Of a stretch of 64,000 nt of DNA, positions 32,385-41,165 are shown one piece after another (position 1 is the first letter of the stretch; the number at the start of each line of letters is the position of its first letter). The translations under genes and the position numbers were made by a program. The DNA lies in the NCBI GenBank assembly GCA_029210565.1, contig JARGFQ010000007.1, forward strand, positions 1 through 64,000, read 5' to 3'. The notes below the pieces were generated by a model. The model searched no databases and was not told the origin of the DNA. It worked only from the letters and a program-made list of their open reading frames with translations. Source of the stretch: Bacteroidales bacterium (GTDB taxonomy: Bacteria; Bacteroidota; Bacteroidia; Bacteroidales; VadinHA17).

Positions 32385-35195
32385 TTACTTTTCCAGATAA
32401 TCAGGCGGCCCGAAATATTTGTCGCACCATTCCAGGATTGGCTTTATCCGGTCCTTCTTGTAGAAATTATGCCCTGCATCAATGAGATGCAGACGTTTAT
32501 CCCTGTCAGGAGTACCGAGGAGGTCATAAAAAGACATAACGTTGGTTTCCAATGGGAAAATTGCGTCATACCTGCCGTTCAAAATAAGTGTAGGAACTTC
32601 TACCCTCGAGATGTAGTTTATCTCATCAGCTTCAGGGTATGGTTTTGTGTTTGGGAATCCTGCCGCCACTAAGATATTAAGTGCGATACGATCGTCCACA
32701 GCAGGAATAATTGCTCCCAGCCGGCCTCCCCAGCTGTGACCGTAATATCCCAGTTTATCGGTGTCAATGTCATCACGTGTCTCAAGGTAGTCTACTGTCC
32801 TCATGAAATCCCTGACCAGTTTAACCAATAGCTCTGTATACTCGTGGCTTTTGCTTGCCCCATGAGATGTCGTGCCATCATTTCGTTCAAATGTTCTGAA
32901 ATAGACGGGATAAACTGCAGCCCTGCCGCTTTTCAGGACATAATCAAAATATGCATTTACAGCTCCCATTCCCTCAGTTACAAAATCATTTAAGGATACT
33001 GCATATGATCCCGGGAAGAATATAAGTGTCTGGTAAGGTGGAGAGGCATTCTTTGGAAGAAAGAGAAATGCAATCATTCTCTGGTTATCGTAAGCAGCAT
33101 CGAAGGTTACTTTTTCCATGACCCAGTCATCGCTGGTTTCATCTTTCATTTCCACGACAGTATTCAGATCTTTCTTATCATACCGGAACTGGTTTTTATA
33201 TATCAGGAATGTGTTTTCAGGAACAGGAGTTTCAGATGCACAATCCCTGGGATTCGTAATTCCCACTTCAATGTACCTGAAAGCTGTTTCCGGGATTTTA
33301 TCCCTGTCAGTGTACATCGCGCAACGGAATCCGTTGAGGGGTGAACGGTCGAAAGAGGGGAGATGGTCCCATGTAAGAAACATATAGGTAGGGCCGTCAT
33401 AGGCTCCCCCGCCCACGATTCGGCCGGCATTTGTCTCATTCCAGCACCACTCCCTTACATTACCTGCCATGTCAAATGCTCCAAAATATGATATTCCAGG
33501 CTTCCGGCCTACCGGAACAGATCCGGGACTGTCAAAATTACTTAAGGGAATCAGTTCCGTGGGGTTTATATTAAATTGAAAGCCAACCCCGCTATCCCAG
33601 TGATCGGCTGTAGGAAGCTCTTTACCTGCATATTCGGCATATGCAACTGCTTCGTACCAGCTTATCCCCGAGACGGGGTGATCATCGTGGCCGTCGGGGT
33701 AATCTCCCGCTTCCCATGTTGACGGCCCCGGTCTGCCGGTTTTATCCACGAATTCAGCCATGGCTTCTTCCCACGATAATTTCTTTCCGTCTTTGATAAA
33801 TTTCTGTTTCCAGTAATCCCTGTTGCGGTAGCCGCCATGGTCAACAAAATCCTTGAATTGTTTATTCGTGACCTCGTATTTGTCAAGAAAGAAACCGAGT
33901 TCTTCTTCCCATCTGTTTTTTACTTCATCCCAGTATCCGTCAACCCAGACCATTCCTTCTGGCAGTTCACCAATTTTCCATAGTTTACGCGAAAGAGTAT
34001 CCGACATGGTAGTTGTAGCGCCGAAAAGTGTGTCATATCCTGCCATCCCAATCCTGATGCGGTATATCGTATGTTTAGGTACCTGCAAGCTGTCAACCGG
34101 GCTCTTCCCCATATAGGCCCAGTTACCCGCAGTATCGGAGTACTCCTTCATATAGATATCCGCTCCGGGAGGATCGGTGAGGATAGTCTGATAGCTGCTC
34201 ACTCCGGCAAGCAGTTCCTGCAGTATCGTATCTTTCGGGATATACCTCTCAGCCTTTTTCAACAGGTTGAAAGGTTCGAAATAAAATCCTGCTTCAAACA
34301 GGTTCTCAGCCTCCGTTAATGCTTCTTCCCTGGCCCATTTTACTTTGGACCTGTAGTTAAAAAGGAGTATAGAACATGCAATTAAGACGAGGAGGATAAA
34401 GGCAGCAATGAGATACCCGGGTTTCATTCTAACCTTTGCCGACTTCTCTTTTTTAACAGGTTTGGTTTTTTCTTCAGGGATGCTTCCTGACTCTGTTTTT
34501 TCTTTAATATCCGCTTCTGCGCGTATATCTGTCTGTTTTGCTGAAGCCTCTTCAGGTGCGGATTCTTCTCTTTTTGTCCCGCCTGCTTCCTTTCGTGACA
34601 TCATACTTTTGATGATCTCACGGGTGGCAAGGGCAACTTTGTTTACCTGGTCGCGGTAGAGTATCTGTGTCGGACTCTTTATGATATCATCGTCTTTAGC
34701 CCTCAACTGTCGGTTTACACCTGTTTCCTTGTAAATGAAGTCAATAGGCCTGAGCACCCCGCCGATAGTAGACTCAAACAATTTGACATCACTGTTGTCC
34801 AGGTCGTGTATGCGTATCGGGAGTACCCTGTTGGCAAAATTTCCGCCGGGCACCTTTACCTGTAAACCAAACTCATCTTTTGAGGCCAGTTCAACAAAGG
34901 CTTTATATTCATACTCCCAGGCAAATGCTTTAGGATCGCAGTAGGTACGTGAGATGATGGGCATGAAAACAAGACACTTAAGCTTGTCCTTAAGGGATGC
35001 ATCAACATCATAATTTTCAAGCAGGTAGTCACTCGGGTTAATGTCGAAGTAGACACTTATCTCCTCTTTGAACATTGAGTCGAGTTCCCTTTTCAGGTTT
35101 TCAACAAACTCCGTTACCCAGCCGTCGTACTTGTTGTCTTTCTGGCGGTAGGAGATGAAGACGTCGTAATCATATCCTTCAATAATTCCTGACAT
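32385..35195 (-). CDS. TIR-TM-PEGA-SUMF1/FGE-alpha/beta-hydrolase fusion, paralogue 5
   Basis: 936 residues. TIR 9-150 with Trp93-Glu96 ('FAWEYEY'); a charged Glu/Lys-rich linker (about 200-255); TM about 259-279; a PEGA-like beta domain 339-405 ('TDPPGADIYMKE'); a formylglycine-generating-enzyme/SUMF1-type domain 410-628 ('GMVWVDGYWDE', 'HPVSGISWYEAVAYAEYAGK', 'AGNVREW', 'NGFRC'); and a dienelactone-type hydrolase 695-930 with Ser821 ('GHSWGG'), Asp877 ('GRYDAIFP') and His909 ('DAGHNF'). PEGA-SUMF1-hydrolase tails are known to me behind bacterial Ser/Thr kinases; here TIR takes the kinase place. It is first in an operon with paralogue 4, from a type-A promoter. It is the only family member without TPRs. 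Confidence 0.9.
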   Translation of the reverse strand: MSGIIEGYDYDVFISYRQKDNKYDGWVTEFVENLKRELDSMFKEEISVYFDINPSDYLLENYDVDASLKDKLKCLVFMPIISRTYCDPKAFAWEYEYKAFVELASKDEFGLQVKVPGGNFANRVLPIRIHDLDNSDVKLFESTIGGVLRPIDFIYKETGVNRQLRAKDDDIIKSPTQILYRDQVNKVALATREIIKSMMSRKEAGGTKREESAPEEASAKQTDIRAEADIKEKTESGSIPEEKTKPVKKEKSAKVRMKPGYLIAAFILLVLIACSILLFNYRSKVKWAREEALTEAENLFEAGFYFEPFNLLKKAERYIPKDTILQELLAGVSSYQTILTDPPGADIYMKEYSDTAGNWAYMGKSPVDSLQVPKHTIYRIRIGMAGYDTLFGATTTMSDTLSRKLWKIGELPEGMVWVDGYWDEVKNRWEEELGFFLDKYEVTNKQFKDFVDHGGYRNRDYWKQKFIKDGKKLSWEEAMAEFVDKTGRPGPSTWEAGDYPDGHDDHPVSGISWYEAVAYAEYAGKELPTADHWDSGVGFQFNINPTELIPLSNFDSPGSVPVGRKPGISYFGAFDMAGNVREWCWNETNAGRIVGGGAYDGPTYMFLTWDHLPSFDRSPLNGFRCAMYTDRDKIPETAFRYIEVGITNPRDCASETPVPENTFLIYKNQFRYDKKDLNTVVEMKDETSDDWVMEKVTFDAAYDNQRMIAFLFLPKNASPPYQTLIFFPGSYAVSLNDFVTEGMGAVNAYFDYVLKSGRAAVYPVYFRTFERNDGTTSHGASKSHEYTELLVKLVRDFMRTVDYLETRDDIDTDKLGYYGHSWGGRLGAIIPAVDDRIALNILVAAGFPNTKPYPEADEINYISRVEVPTLILNGRYDAIFPLETNVMSFYDLLGTPDRDKRLHLIDAGHNFYKKDRIKPILEWCDKYFGPPDYLEK

Positions 35196-35218
35196 CAGAG
35201 TGATATTTGGTTCATTAT

Positions 35219-35250
35219 CAAAATTAAGCCCTTACAGGGCTAAATGCAAA
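35219..35250 (-). promoter_or_regulatory. Type-A TIR-family promoter (paralogues 5 and 4)
   Basis: Minus strand: TTTG (35247-35250), 20-bp spacer, TAATTTTG (35219-35226), 24 nt before the ATG. The surrounding 70 nt align with the region before paralogue 1 and the fossil (shared 'GCATTTAGCC' and 'GATAATGAACC' words). Confidence 0.75.
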
Positions 35251-35278
35251 ATTTTCTTTCCGCGGTGGAAAATCATTG

Positions 35279-35452
35279 TCATGCCGCTGCCTGTTCAATC
35301 AGCACGGCCATCTTTCTGAAATATTCTATCGAAGGAGAGCGGGTAACCTGGTCGGAGTATCCCTTGAACAGTAGTACCAGGAATACCTGGTCAGCATTGA
35401 ACTCCCGGGAGGAGTTGAGGCCAGATATCTTTGTCAGTGGTATTTCATTATC
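35279..35452 (-). pseudogene. Possible 3' remnant of an unidentified gene
   Basis: The minus strand is open for 57 codons between an in-frame TAA (35453-35455) and a TGA (35279-35281), with no start codon at its head. The translation looks protein-like rather than random: 'LTKISGLNSSREFNADQVFL' then 'VLLFKGYSDQVTRSPSIEYF' then 'RKMAVLIEQAAA'. I do not recognise the family. It ends some 30 nt upstream of the type-A promoter, so it may be what was left when the TIR cassette arrived. Chance is not excluded. Confidence 0.35.
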
Positions 35453-35597
35453 TTAGTTTCGAAATATTAGGCGCAACATGTCAAGAGTCAGTTTCGCTGC
35501 TGTTATGAGCGGGGAATCTATCATTCCTGCGCACTGCAATGGTTCTGTCATAAGTTGTAATTTTGCTGTAACCTGTGAATAATAAGTAACCGAACAG

Positions 35598-36107
35598 ATG
35601 AAAAGGAATTACATGAATCCGTACCTGGCAGGAGTGCTGTTGGGGCTGGTGCTGCTATTGGCAATGGTAGTGGCCGGAAGGGGTATCGGGGCAAGTGGAG
35701 GCATCAAATACTGCGTTGTCTCGGTTGTCGGGGCCATCAGCCCGGAACATGTCAGCCAGACTGAATATTATTCGGGATATTTTGAAAATGACAGGAAGCC
35801 TATCAGCAACTGGCTGACAATTGAGATCTTCGGGGTTATTCTTGGGGGTTTCATCTCAGGTGCCCTGTCGGGAAGGCTGAAGCTTAAAGTGGAAAAGTCG
35901 CCGCGGATCACCAATGCACGGCGGCTTGCATTTGCCTTCATGGGAGGCCTTCTCTTTGTCTACGGTGGCCAACTGGCAAGGGGATGCACCAGCGGTGCGG
36001 CTCTCTCGGGGATGGCCGTACTCTCACTGGCCGGGTTCGTGACCATGATCGCGATATTCGGCTCGGCATTCGCGTTTGCATGGTTCTTCAGGAAGAACTG
36101 GATATGA
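35598..36107 (+). CDS. YeeE/YedE-family transporter, N-terminal half (PmpA-like)
   Basis: 169 residues, with 4 probable TM helices: about 8-26, 78-95 ('LTIEIFGVILGGFISGA'), 115-130 and 145-165. The motif 'GGQLARGCTSGAALSG' contains the conserved Cys of YeeE/YedE sulfur-compound transporters. The family (TsuA for thiosulfate, PmpA/PmpB in split form) passes sulfur species through a cysteine relay. This is the first gene of a four-gene plus-strand cluster; the second YeeE half follows 87 bp downstream. Together with the rhodanese genes next to it, a role in thiosulfate, sulfide or persulfide uptake is likely. Confidence 0.85.
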   Translation: MKRNYMNPYLAGVLLGLVLLLAMVVAGRGIGASGGIKYCVVSVVGAISPEHVSQTEYYSGYFENDRKPISNWLTIEIFGVILGGFISGALSGRLKLKVEKSPRITNARRLAFAFMGGLLFVYGGQLARGCTSGAALSGMAVLSLAGFVTMIAIFGSAFAFAWFFRKNWI

Positions 36108-36194
36108 AGGGGGCCTGAAGGTCGGAGTGAAGAAGAGCTTAAATATGACATTCAGTAAGTAATTTGAAAACGATCATCTCTCAATAAAAAGAAA

Positions 36195-36800
36195 ATGGCA
36201 CCATTATCATCATTATATGAATTCCCCGAATGGCTGAACCTGCTGAGTGCGTTCATAATTGGCATTGGCTTTGGTCTCGCCCTTGAACAGGGGGGATTCT
36301 CCTCGAGCCGCAAGCTGGCGGGGATGTTCTACGGGTACGATGCCACCGTGCTGAAGGTATTCTTCACGGCAGCAATAGTTGCCCTGATAGGGGCACAGTT
36401 CCTAGGCTACTTCGGGCTGCTGAACCTGAACCAGGTCTATGTGAATGAGTTTTATGTAACCGCCTCAATCGTTGGCGGAGTGATAATGGGAGGGGGCTTT
36501 ATCATGGGCGGCTTCTGCCCGGGAACGGGTCTCTGTGCCATGTCGATTGGCAAGATTGACGCAATGGTCTACATCCTGGGAGGCCTCGCAGGGGCCTTCC
36601 TGTTCGCAGAGACCTGGCCGCTGATAGAAAAGATGGCCACTGCCAGCTACAGGGGACCGGTTAAGATCAACGAGGCTCTGGGCATGTCAGCCGGCCTCTT
36701 TACCCTGATATTGGTTGCTGCTGCCGGGGCAATGTTCTGGGTGGCCGAACTGGCCGAGAAGAAGTTTGCAAGACCTGATATCACCAATGAAATAAAGTGA
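36195..36800 (+). CDS. YeeE/YedE-family transporter, C-terminal half (PmpB-like)
   Basis: 201 residues, about 5 TM helices. The key motif is 'GGGFIMGGFCPGTGLCAMSIG' region (about 98-118), with two Cys in the CPGTGLC pattern typical of the second half of YeeE proteins. The N-terminal 'ALEQGGFSSSRKLAG' is the matching family signature of the first half-repeat. It should form one channel with the product of 35598-36107. It is followed after 6 bp by a membrane-anchored rhodanese-like gene, so the three are in one operon. Confidence 0.87.
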   Translation: MAPLSSLYEFPEWLNLLSAFIIGIGFGLALEQGGFSSSRKLAGMFYGYDATVLKVFFTAAIVALIGAQFLGYFGLLNLNQVYVNEFYVTASIVGGVIMGGGFIMGGFCPGTGLCAMSIGKIDAMVYILGGLAGAFLFAETWPLIEKMATASYRGPVKINEALGMSAGLFTLILVAAAGAMFWVAELAEKKFARPDITNEIK

Positions 36801-36806
36801 TCTGCA

Positions 36807-37418
36807 ATGGAAACGAGGGAAAAAATTACGATACTGCTTCTCCTGCTGAGTCTGATTCTGGCATTGCTTCCGCTGACTGCCAACCGATCTTTCAGGGGCA
36901 GCCCTTCGAGGCTGCTTGATGAGGTACTGAGCGACGAAACCTATTTTAGCTCAGACCAGGTGGCAGGATTTATTGTAAAGGAAACTCCTGATATTCAGCT
37001 ATTCGACCTGAGACCTGCGGAAAAGTACAGGGAGGCATTCATTCCCGGTGCGGTCAGTGTACCATATGCTGATTTCATAACATCCGACCCGGATATCTGG
37101 CTGCGCGACAGTACCAGGAGAATGATACTATATTCCGCTGATGGCATTGAGTCTGCCGCAGCAATGGTATATGCCAGGGGGCTGGGCTATGACAACACCT
37201 ATTTCCTCAAGGGGGGAATAGATGAATGGGTGAAAACCATCTCAGCCACGGAGTTTGAAGGGGAAAGAATTACAGCAGGGGAAAATGCAATACTTGAGAC
37301 AAGAAGGAGGGCAGCGGACATGTACAACGAACTGCGCAGCCTCCCTGACAGCCTGAAGGCCAAATATCTAGAGTCTAAAAAATTTTCAGCACGTAAGCTT
37401 GACGGCGGTTGCCAGTAA
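36807..37418 (+). CDS. Membrane-anchored rhodanese-like protein lacking the active Cys
   Basis: 203 residues. An N-terminal TM anchor (about 8-26, 'ITILLLLLSLILALLP'). Residues about 55-150 are a rhodanese fold: 'IQLFDLRPAEKYREAFIPGA', 'FLKGGIDEW'. The position of the catalytic Cys loop reads 'MILYSADGIESAA', with Ser where sulfurtransferases have Cys, so ordinary thiosulfate:cyanide-type activity is not expected. It may bind or present sulfur species to the transporter encoded 6 bp upstream. Its stop is 11 bp before the likely start of the next gene. Confidence 0.82.
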   Translation: METREKITILLLLLSLILALLPLTANRSFRGSPSRLLDEVLSDETYFSSDQVAGFIVKETPDIQLFDLRPAEKYREAFIPGAVSVPYADFITSDPDIWLRDSTRRMILYSADGIESAAAMVYARGLGYDNTYFLKGGIDEWVKTISATEFEGERITAGENAILETRRRAADMYNELRSLPDSLKAKYLESKKFSARKLDGGCQ

Positions 37419-37429
37419 AAACCAGCAGC

Positions 37430-37843
37430 ATGAAAACGTTGAAACAATATAAATATGTCCTGGCTGCAGTCGTTGTGCTGGCAGCCCTTGCGGCGGTCCG
37501 TGCATTCAATCCCGGCATATTCAGATATGATGCGGTAAGATGGGCTGAGCCTTCGGTGAGAGGTGAAAACATGATCTCCCGTGATAAGCTCCCTACCATC
37601 GGGGGAGAAGTACTTTTTGTGATGCTTGATACCGACTGCCAGGTACCGGATTTGCCCGGAACAACCATACTGACAGCTGATCCTCAGGATCTGGTCTCAG
37701 GAGACTACAGCGGTAAAATCAGGAGAAACAAAGGCCCGGTGGTTCTTTGTTCCGAAGACTTGTCAATATCAGCCAGAGTTTGGATGGTCCTCAGCGAGAC
37801 CGGAATTAGAAATCTCTACATCCTGAGAAAAGATCCGGCCTGA
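37430..37843 (+). CDS. Short membrane-anchored protein, truncated rhodanese-like
   Basis: 137 residues from the ATG at 37430; an earlier in-frame ATG at 37409 would overlap the upstream gene by 10 nt, and the 37430 start places Lys residues directly before the TM helix (about 8-24). The C-terminal half contains 'GPVVLCSEDLSISARVWMVL' region and 'NLYILRKD', which match the active-loop half of a rhodanese with a Cys present. The N-terminal half of the fold is poorly conserved. Last gene of the YeeE operon. It may supply the Cys that the neighbouring protein lacks, but that is a guess. Confidence 0.65.
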   Translation: MKTLKQYKYVLAAVVVLAALAAVRAFNPGIFRYDAVRWAEPSVRGENMISRDKLPTIGGEVLFVMLDTDCQVPDLPGTTILTADPQDLVSGDYSGKIRRNKGPVVLCSEDLSISARVWMVLSETGIRNLYILRKDPA

Positions 37844-37964
37844 TTAACAGACCGGACCATTTTGTCAGCAGAGGCTCTTATTATAAATTTCTCCGGATAA
37901 AGGTGCCAATTGCAGCCTGATCCGGAAATGCACTCCCGGCAGACGCATCACCAATCCTGCTAAT

Positions 37965-39014
37965 CTACTTCTTTACTACTGGGAAATCGTTTGATTCCTC
38001 AAGAGTGAAAGGTAACCATGAGAGGATGCTTCTCTCCTCTGTCATCTTGTTGTACATGAAGCTGTTGTTCCCGTATTTGAGAGTTCTGGCATCGTATCCG
38101 AAGAGTCTCAGGAATGCAGATGTAAATGCTGAGTTGTGGCCTGTGCCGCAGTAAACAACGGTGATTTTGTCAGTGGGTATTGTGGCCATCATATCGGGGA
38201 AGCCCAGTGTTGCTTCGGATTTGTACCGGACTGCTCCGGGAATATGTCCTGCATCATACTTGTCCTTACGCTCGAGGTTTATCACAAAGAACTCAGATGG
38301 ATCAGCATATACCTCATCCACAGTGATAATAATATTTTCGGTTCCTTGCTCAAACAGCTTCCTGAACCGCGCTTCGCCTATCTCACTCCCGGTCTGAAGT
38401 CCTGTGCTGAGTACCGGCATGCCAGCAGGAGCCGGGGTCTCATTGGTTGAAATCTCCAGGCGATCTTCATATTTTGAGGCTACTCCCTGCATCCATCCGG
38501 TCTCGGCATGGCTGTTATGCCATCCTCCCATGCCCCAGCGCATAGCGAAGACATTTCCGTAGCCCATCATCCTGAGGAGTGAGGTGGTAAAGCTTGATAA
38601 CTGTCCGTCATCACAGACCAGGATTATCCTGTCATATTCAAAAGGCTTTATCCCTTTCTCGAAATAATCCGGAAGCTCCCCGAACTGTTTGCTGACAGCA
38701 CCCTCAATGTGACCGGCGGAATACTGGTTTGCAGGACGCAGATCAATAACCAGGTTGTTTTCTCCCAATTCTTCATATACAATAGATGCCTTGATAAGAC
38801 TTGGGAAGTACTGACTGTTGACATAGTCGCCCCTCTCTTCGAGGTCCTTCAGCAGGAGTATGGTTTCCTGGTCGATAACAGGCGCTGCGGTTTCACTTAC
38901 GGCCGGGGCATCTTTTTTGTTCCCGGTTCCCTTGCCTGCACATGCTGCCACCATGAGAGAAACCAGAGTGACAGCAACAAAGCCGATAAATAATCTGCTT
39001 TTCATATTTGACAT
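37965..39014 (-). CDS. Tandem-rhodanese lipoprotein (sulfurtransferase)
   Basis: 349 residues. The lipoprotein signal ends at 'LMVAACAG'. Two rhodanese domains: about 70-170 ('NLVIDLRPANQYSAGHIEGA', 'ILVCDDGQLSSF', 'MRWGMGGWH') and about 225-335 ('FFVINLERKDKYDAGHIPGA', 'VVYCGTGHNSAF'). Both keep a Cys at the active loop, unlike the membrane protein encoded at 36807. It is encoded convergently with the YeeE operon, 121 bp away. The likely job is handling sulfane sulfur outside the cytoplasm for the same system. An alternative start at 39005 would shorten it by 3 residues. Confidence 0.87.
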   Translation of the reverse strand: MSNMKSRLFIGFVAVTLVSLMVAACAGKGTGNKKDAPAVSETAAPVIDQETILLLKDLEERGDYVNSQYFPSLIKASIVYEELGENNLVIDLRPANQYSAGHIEGAVSKQFGELPDYFEKGIKPFEYDRIILVCDDGQLSSFTTSLLRMMGYGNVFAMRWGMGGWHNSHAETGWMQGVASKYEDRLEISTNETPAPAGMPVLSTGLQTGSEIGEARFRKLFEQGTENIIITVDEVYADPSEFFVINLERKDKYDAGHIPGAVRYKSEATLGFPDMMATIPTDKITVVYCGTGHNSAFTSAFLRLFGYDARTLKYGNNSFMYNKMTEERSILSWLPFTLEESNDFPVVKK

Positions 39015-39025
39015 GGTTCGTGGGT

Positions 39026-40090
39026 TTACCGGGCTACAGCTACCCGATCCTTATCAAACCTGAGGGTCTCGGTGCGGTTTCCCTTCTCGTCATAGTTATA
39101 CTGTGTGATAGCCACACCGCTGTCAGGATGGTTGATGATATTGCGGTCCTTATCCATATTCCTGACCTCAACCACTGCTCCATGCTTGTCATAGGAGTAC
39201 TGAGTTACAGGAATCATTTTCCCGGCCACATATTCATTGTCCTGGTCAAGCATGGCTGTTTCCTGAACATAGCCGTTTTTATCATAGGTGCTCACCCTGC
39301 GTGACCATCCCCAGTAGAGGTTTGACATCTGGCCTGTCACGTTGTAGACTGAGAACATCAGCAGGTCGCCGTGCTCGTTTGATTCGAACTCGAAGTATGA
39401 AACTCCAATATCGCCGCAGTTTTCAGCAGTACAGTTGTAGAGTTTGTCATCCATGTAATTGGCCATTTCGGTTACATAGCCCTTGTCGTTGTAGCTAAAC
39501 CTGAGTTCATAGAACGGGCAGAATGGGTTCATGATGGTCTCCTCCTTTGCCAGGTTATAGCGCTTTTCCTGAAGTTTGCCATCAGGGAGGATTCTCCAGA
39601 CATAGTTATGTATTTTGTTTCGGTTCTCTACCGGATTTCCGTCCCTGTCGAGGAACCTGAGGGCTATCCTGGTTCCCTGATCATCAAGGGTGTATTCAGG
39701 GGTGAAGACTCCTCCTGATTCCATGGGCTCGCCGTTCTTGTCAAAGAAGCGTTTGATCTGCAGGTTATCGATGTATTCGTAGGTGATTTTAGCGGCTCCG
39801 CTCAGTGATCCGTAGCTCAGCGGTTCGTCACCCCTGACATACTCCACAGAAACCAGCCGGCCGGCATCGTCATAGGTGAATTTGTAGTTGTTGATCTCCT
39901 TTGCCTGTGCCGGGGTCAGCTCGTGTGAACCTCTTTCAGTATCCCACGGTGTTTCGCTGAAGAGGAGAGCCCTGTAATGAGCGGTACCGGTGTTGGTTTC
40001 CTTTTTTGCAGGTGCCTGGTTGCAGGCTGTTACAGCAGCAACTGCCAGTGCCGCAATGACAATCATAAATTCTTTGCTTCCAGATTTCAT
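39026..40090 (-). CDS. Lipoprotein with YD/RHS-like repeats
   Basis: 354 residues from the ATG at 40090; the frame extends further upstream but the signal peptide starts here, with lipobox 'AAVTACNQ' (Cys about 21). The body is built of repeats of about 20-25 residues of the type 'YSYDKHGAVVEVRNMDKD' and 'YNYDEKGNRTETLRFDKD', related to YD/RHS repeats and common in Bacteroidetes lipoproteins. No toxin or catalytic domain is visible. The stop is only 11 bp before the start of the tandem-rhodanese gene, so co-transcription is likely. Function unknown. Confidence 0.78.
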   Translation of the reverse strand: MKSGSKEFMIVIAALAVAAVTACNQAPAKKETNTGTAHYRALLFSETPWDTERGSHELTPAQAKEINNYKFTYDDAGRLVSVEYVRGDEPLSYGSLSGAAKITYEYIDNLQIKRFFDKNGEPMESGGVFTPEYTLDDQGTRIALRFLDRDGNPVENRNKIHNYVWRILPDGKLQEKRYNLAKEETIMNPFCPFYELRFSYNDKGYVTEMANYMDDKLYNCTAENCGDIGVSYFEFESNEHGDLLMFSVYNVTGQMSNLYWGWSRRVSTYDKNGYVQETAMLDQDNEYVAGKMIPVTQYSYDKHGAVVEVRNMDKDRNIINHPDSGVAITQYNYDEKGNRTETLRFDKDRVAVAR

Positions 40091-40397
40091 GCTTCTTTTT
40101 TTTGATAAAATTATAAAAATATCAGTTTTAATAAGTTTCCGAAATATATAATTAATATCCAGTCTTTTGCTCACTTGATTTGATAAGCATGAAAAATAGC
40201 ATTCTATCGCAGATGATGAAGCTCTCGTATATGCATTCGGGGCAGCTTCTTTTTTTGTCAGGTGATAATGAAACAATCCTCTTCAGTGCGCAACCCGACA
40301 GTGGCCTTGAATTTCGTGTGCGTATGTAAAATTGAACGATATTATGTAAGTTTGAGATCACCTTAATCTCAGGTTTACGATATTGCACACAGTAACT
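40091..40397. other. 307-bp divergent intergenic region
   Basis: AT-rich next to 40090 and unremarkable elsewhere. It must hold promoters for both the YD-repeat lipoprotein and the CPBP gene, but I cannot mark a convincing -33/-7 pair, hairpin or repeat. Short open frames here have no coding character. Confidence 0.4.
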
Positions 40398-41165
40398 ATG
40401 ATCAATTCCCTGACTCCGGAAATGTCGTGGCAGCTGAATGATATATATTCCGTCCTGCCAGTCCTGCTGACCTTTGCCTTTTTTACTCTTTACTGGTTTA
40501 TCTCCCAGTCAGACAGAATAAGGCGGAAATTTTACAGCAACAATGATCCTGACGAGGCAACTGTTTATCATATCTCCTTTAACAGGATTGCAGGATTTGT
40601 GCTGATGGGGATATTCCCTCTCCTGATATGCCTAATATTGCTCCCCGGCTATACCATTACGGATTTCGGACTGAAATTACCCCCGGAAAATCCCGGATTT
40701 ACTGCCGTAGCCGTTATTCTGCTTGCACTGATAATGATTCCGATTGTATCAGGCAGTGCCAGGAGACCTCAGATCCAGGGTAATCATCCACAGATACGGG
40801 CAAGGATCTGGACGCGGAAAACGGCAGTTATTGATGCATTGACATGGGCGCTTTACCTCCTTGGTTATGAGATTCTATTCCGTGGGGTCCTTCTGTTTCC
40901 TGTTGCAGAGGCTCTTGGTGTCTGGGCGGCAATTGCCATAAACATCGCGTTGTATTCCGCCGCACATATTCCGCATGGGAAGGCCGAAACTATCGCTGCC
41001 GTTCCTTTCGGTCTCGTTCTCTGCATCCTGACCCTTTATTCAGGAACGATCTGGATAGCTTTCCTAGCTCATCTAGTGAATGCCCTTACGGTCAGTTTTT
41101 CTGCCATGAAGTATAATCCCGAAATGAGATATATCAGTACCTGGAGAAAGGCGGCCAACCTTTGA
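40398..41165 (+). CDS. CPBP-family intramembrane metalloprotease (CAAX/bacteriocin-processing type)
   Basis: 255 residues from the first ATG at 40398; a TTG five codons upstream (40383) is a possible alternative. About 7 TM helices. Motif 1 is 'YEILFRGVLLF' (the EExxxR motif with only one Glu), motif 2 'NIALYSAAHIPHG' carries a His, and motif 3 'AFLAHLVNAL' carries the HxxxN/D-type His. The family includes CAAX prenyl proteases and bacteriocin self-immunity proteins. The absence of the first Glu of the EE pair is seen in some members. It stands alone. Confidence 0.8.
   Translation: MINSLTPEMSWQLNDIYSVLPVLLTFAFFTLYWFISQSDRIRRKFYSNNDPDEATVYHISFNRIAGFVLMGIFPLLICLILLPGYTITDFGLKLPPENPGFTAVAVILLALIMIPIVSGSARRPQIQGNHPQIRARIWTRKTAVIDALTWALYLLGYEILFRGVLLFPVAEALGVWAAIAINIALYSAAHIPHGKAETIAAVPFGLVLCILTLYSGTIWIAFLAHLVNALTVSFSAMKYNPEMRYISTWRKAANL

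Larger units (their letters stand above)
35196..35597. other. 402-bp divergent region: type-A promoter, gene relic, YeeE leader
   Basis: Holds the type-A TIR promoter (35219-35250), a coding-like minus-strand remnant (35279-35452) and a leader of about 140 nt before the first YeeE/YedE gene in which I see no clear promoter. Confidence 0.5.

Noticed and set aside
40152..40388. 78-codon minus-strand frame in the gap before the CPBP gene
   Set aside because: Composition is not protein-like, it overlaps the region that must hold promoters, and no homologous motif is visible.
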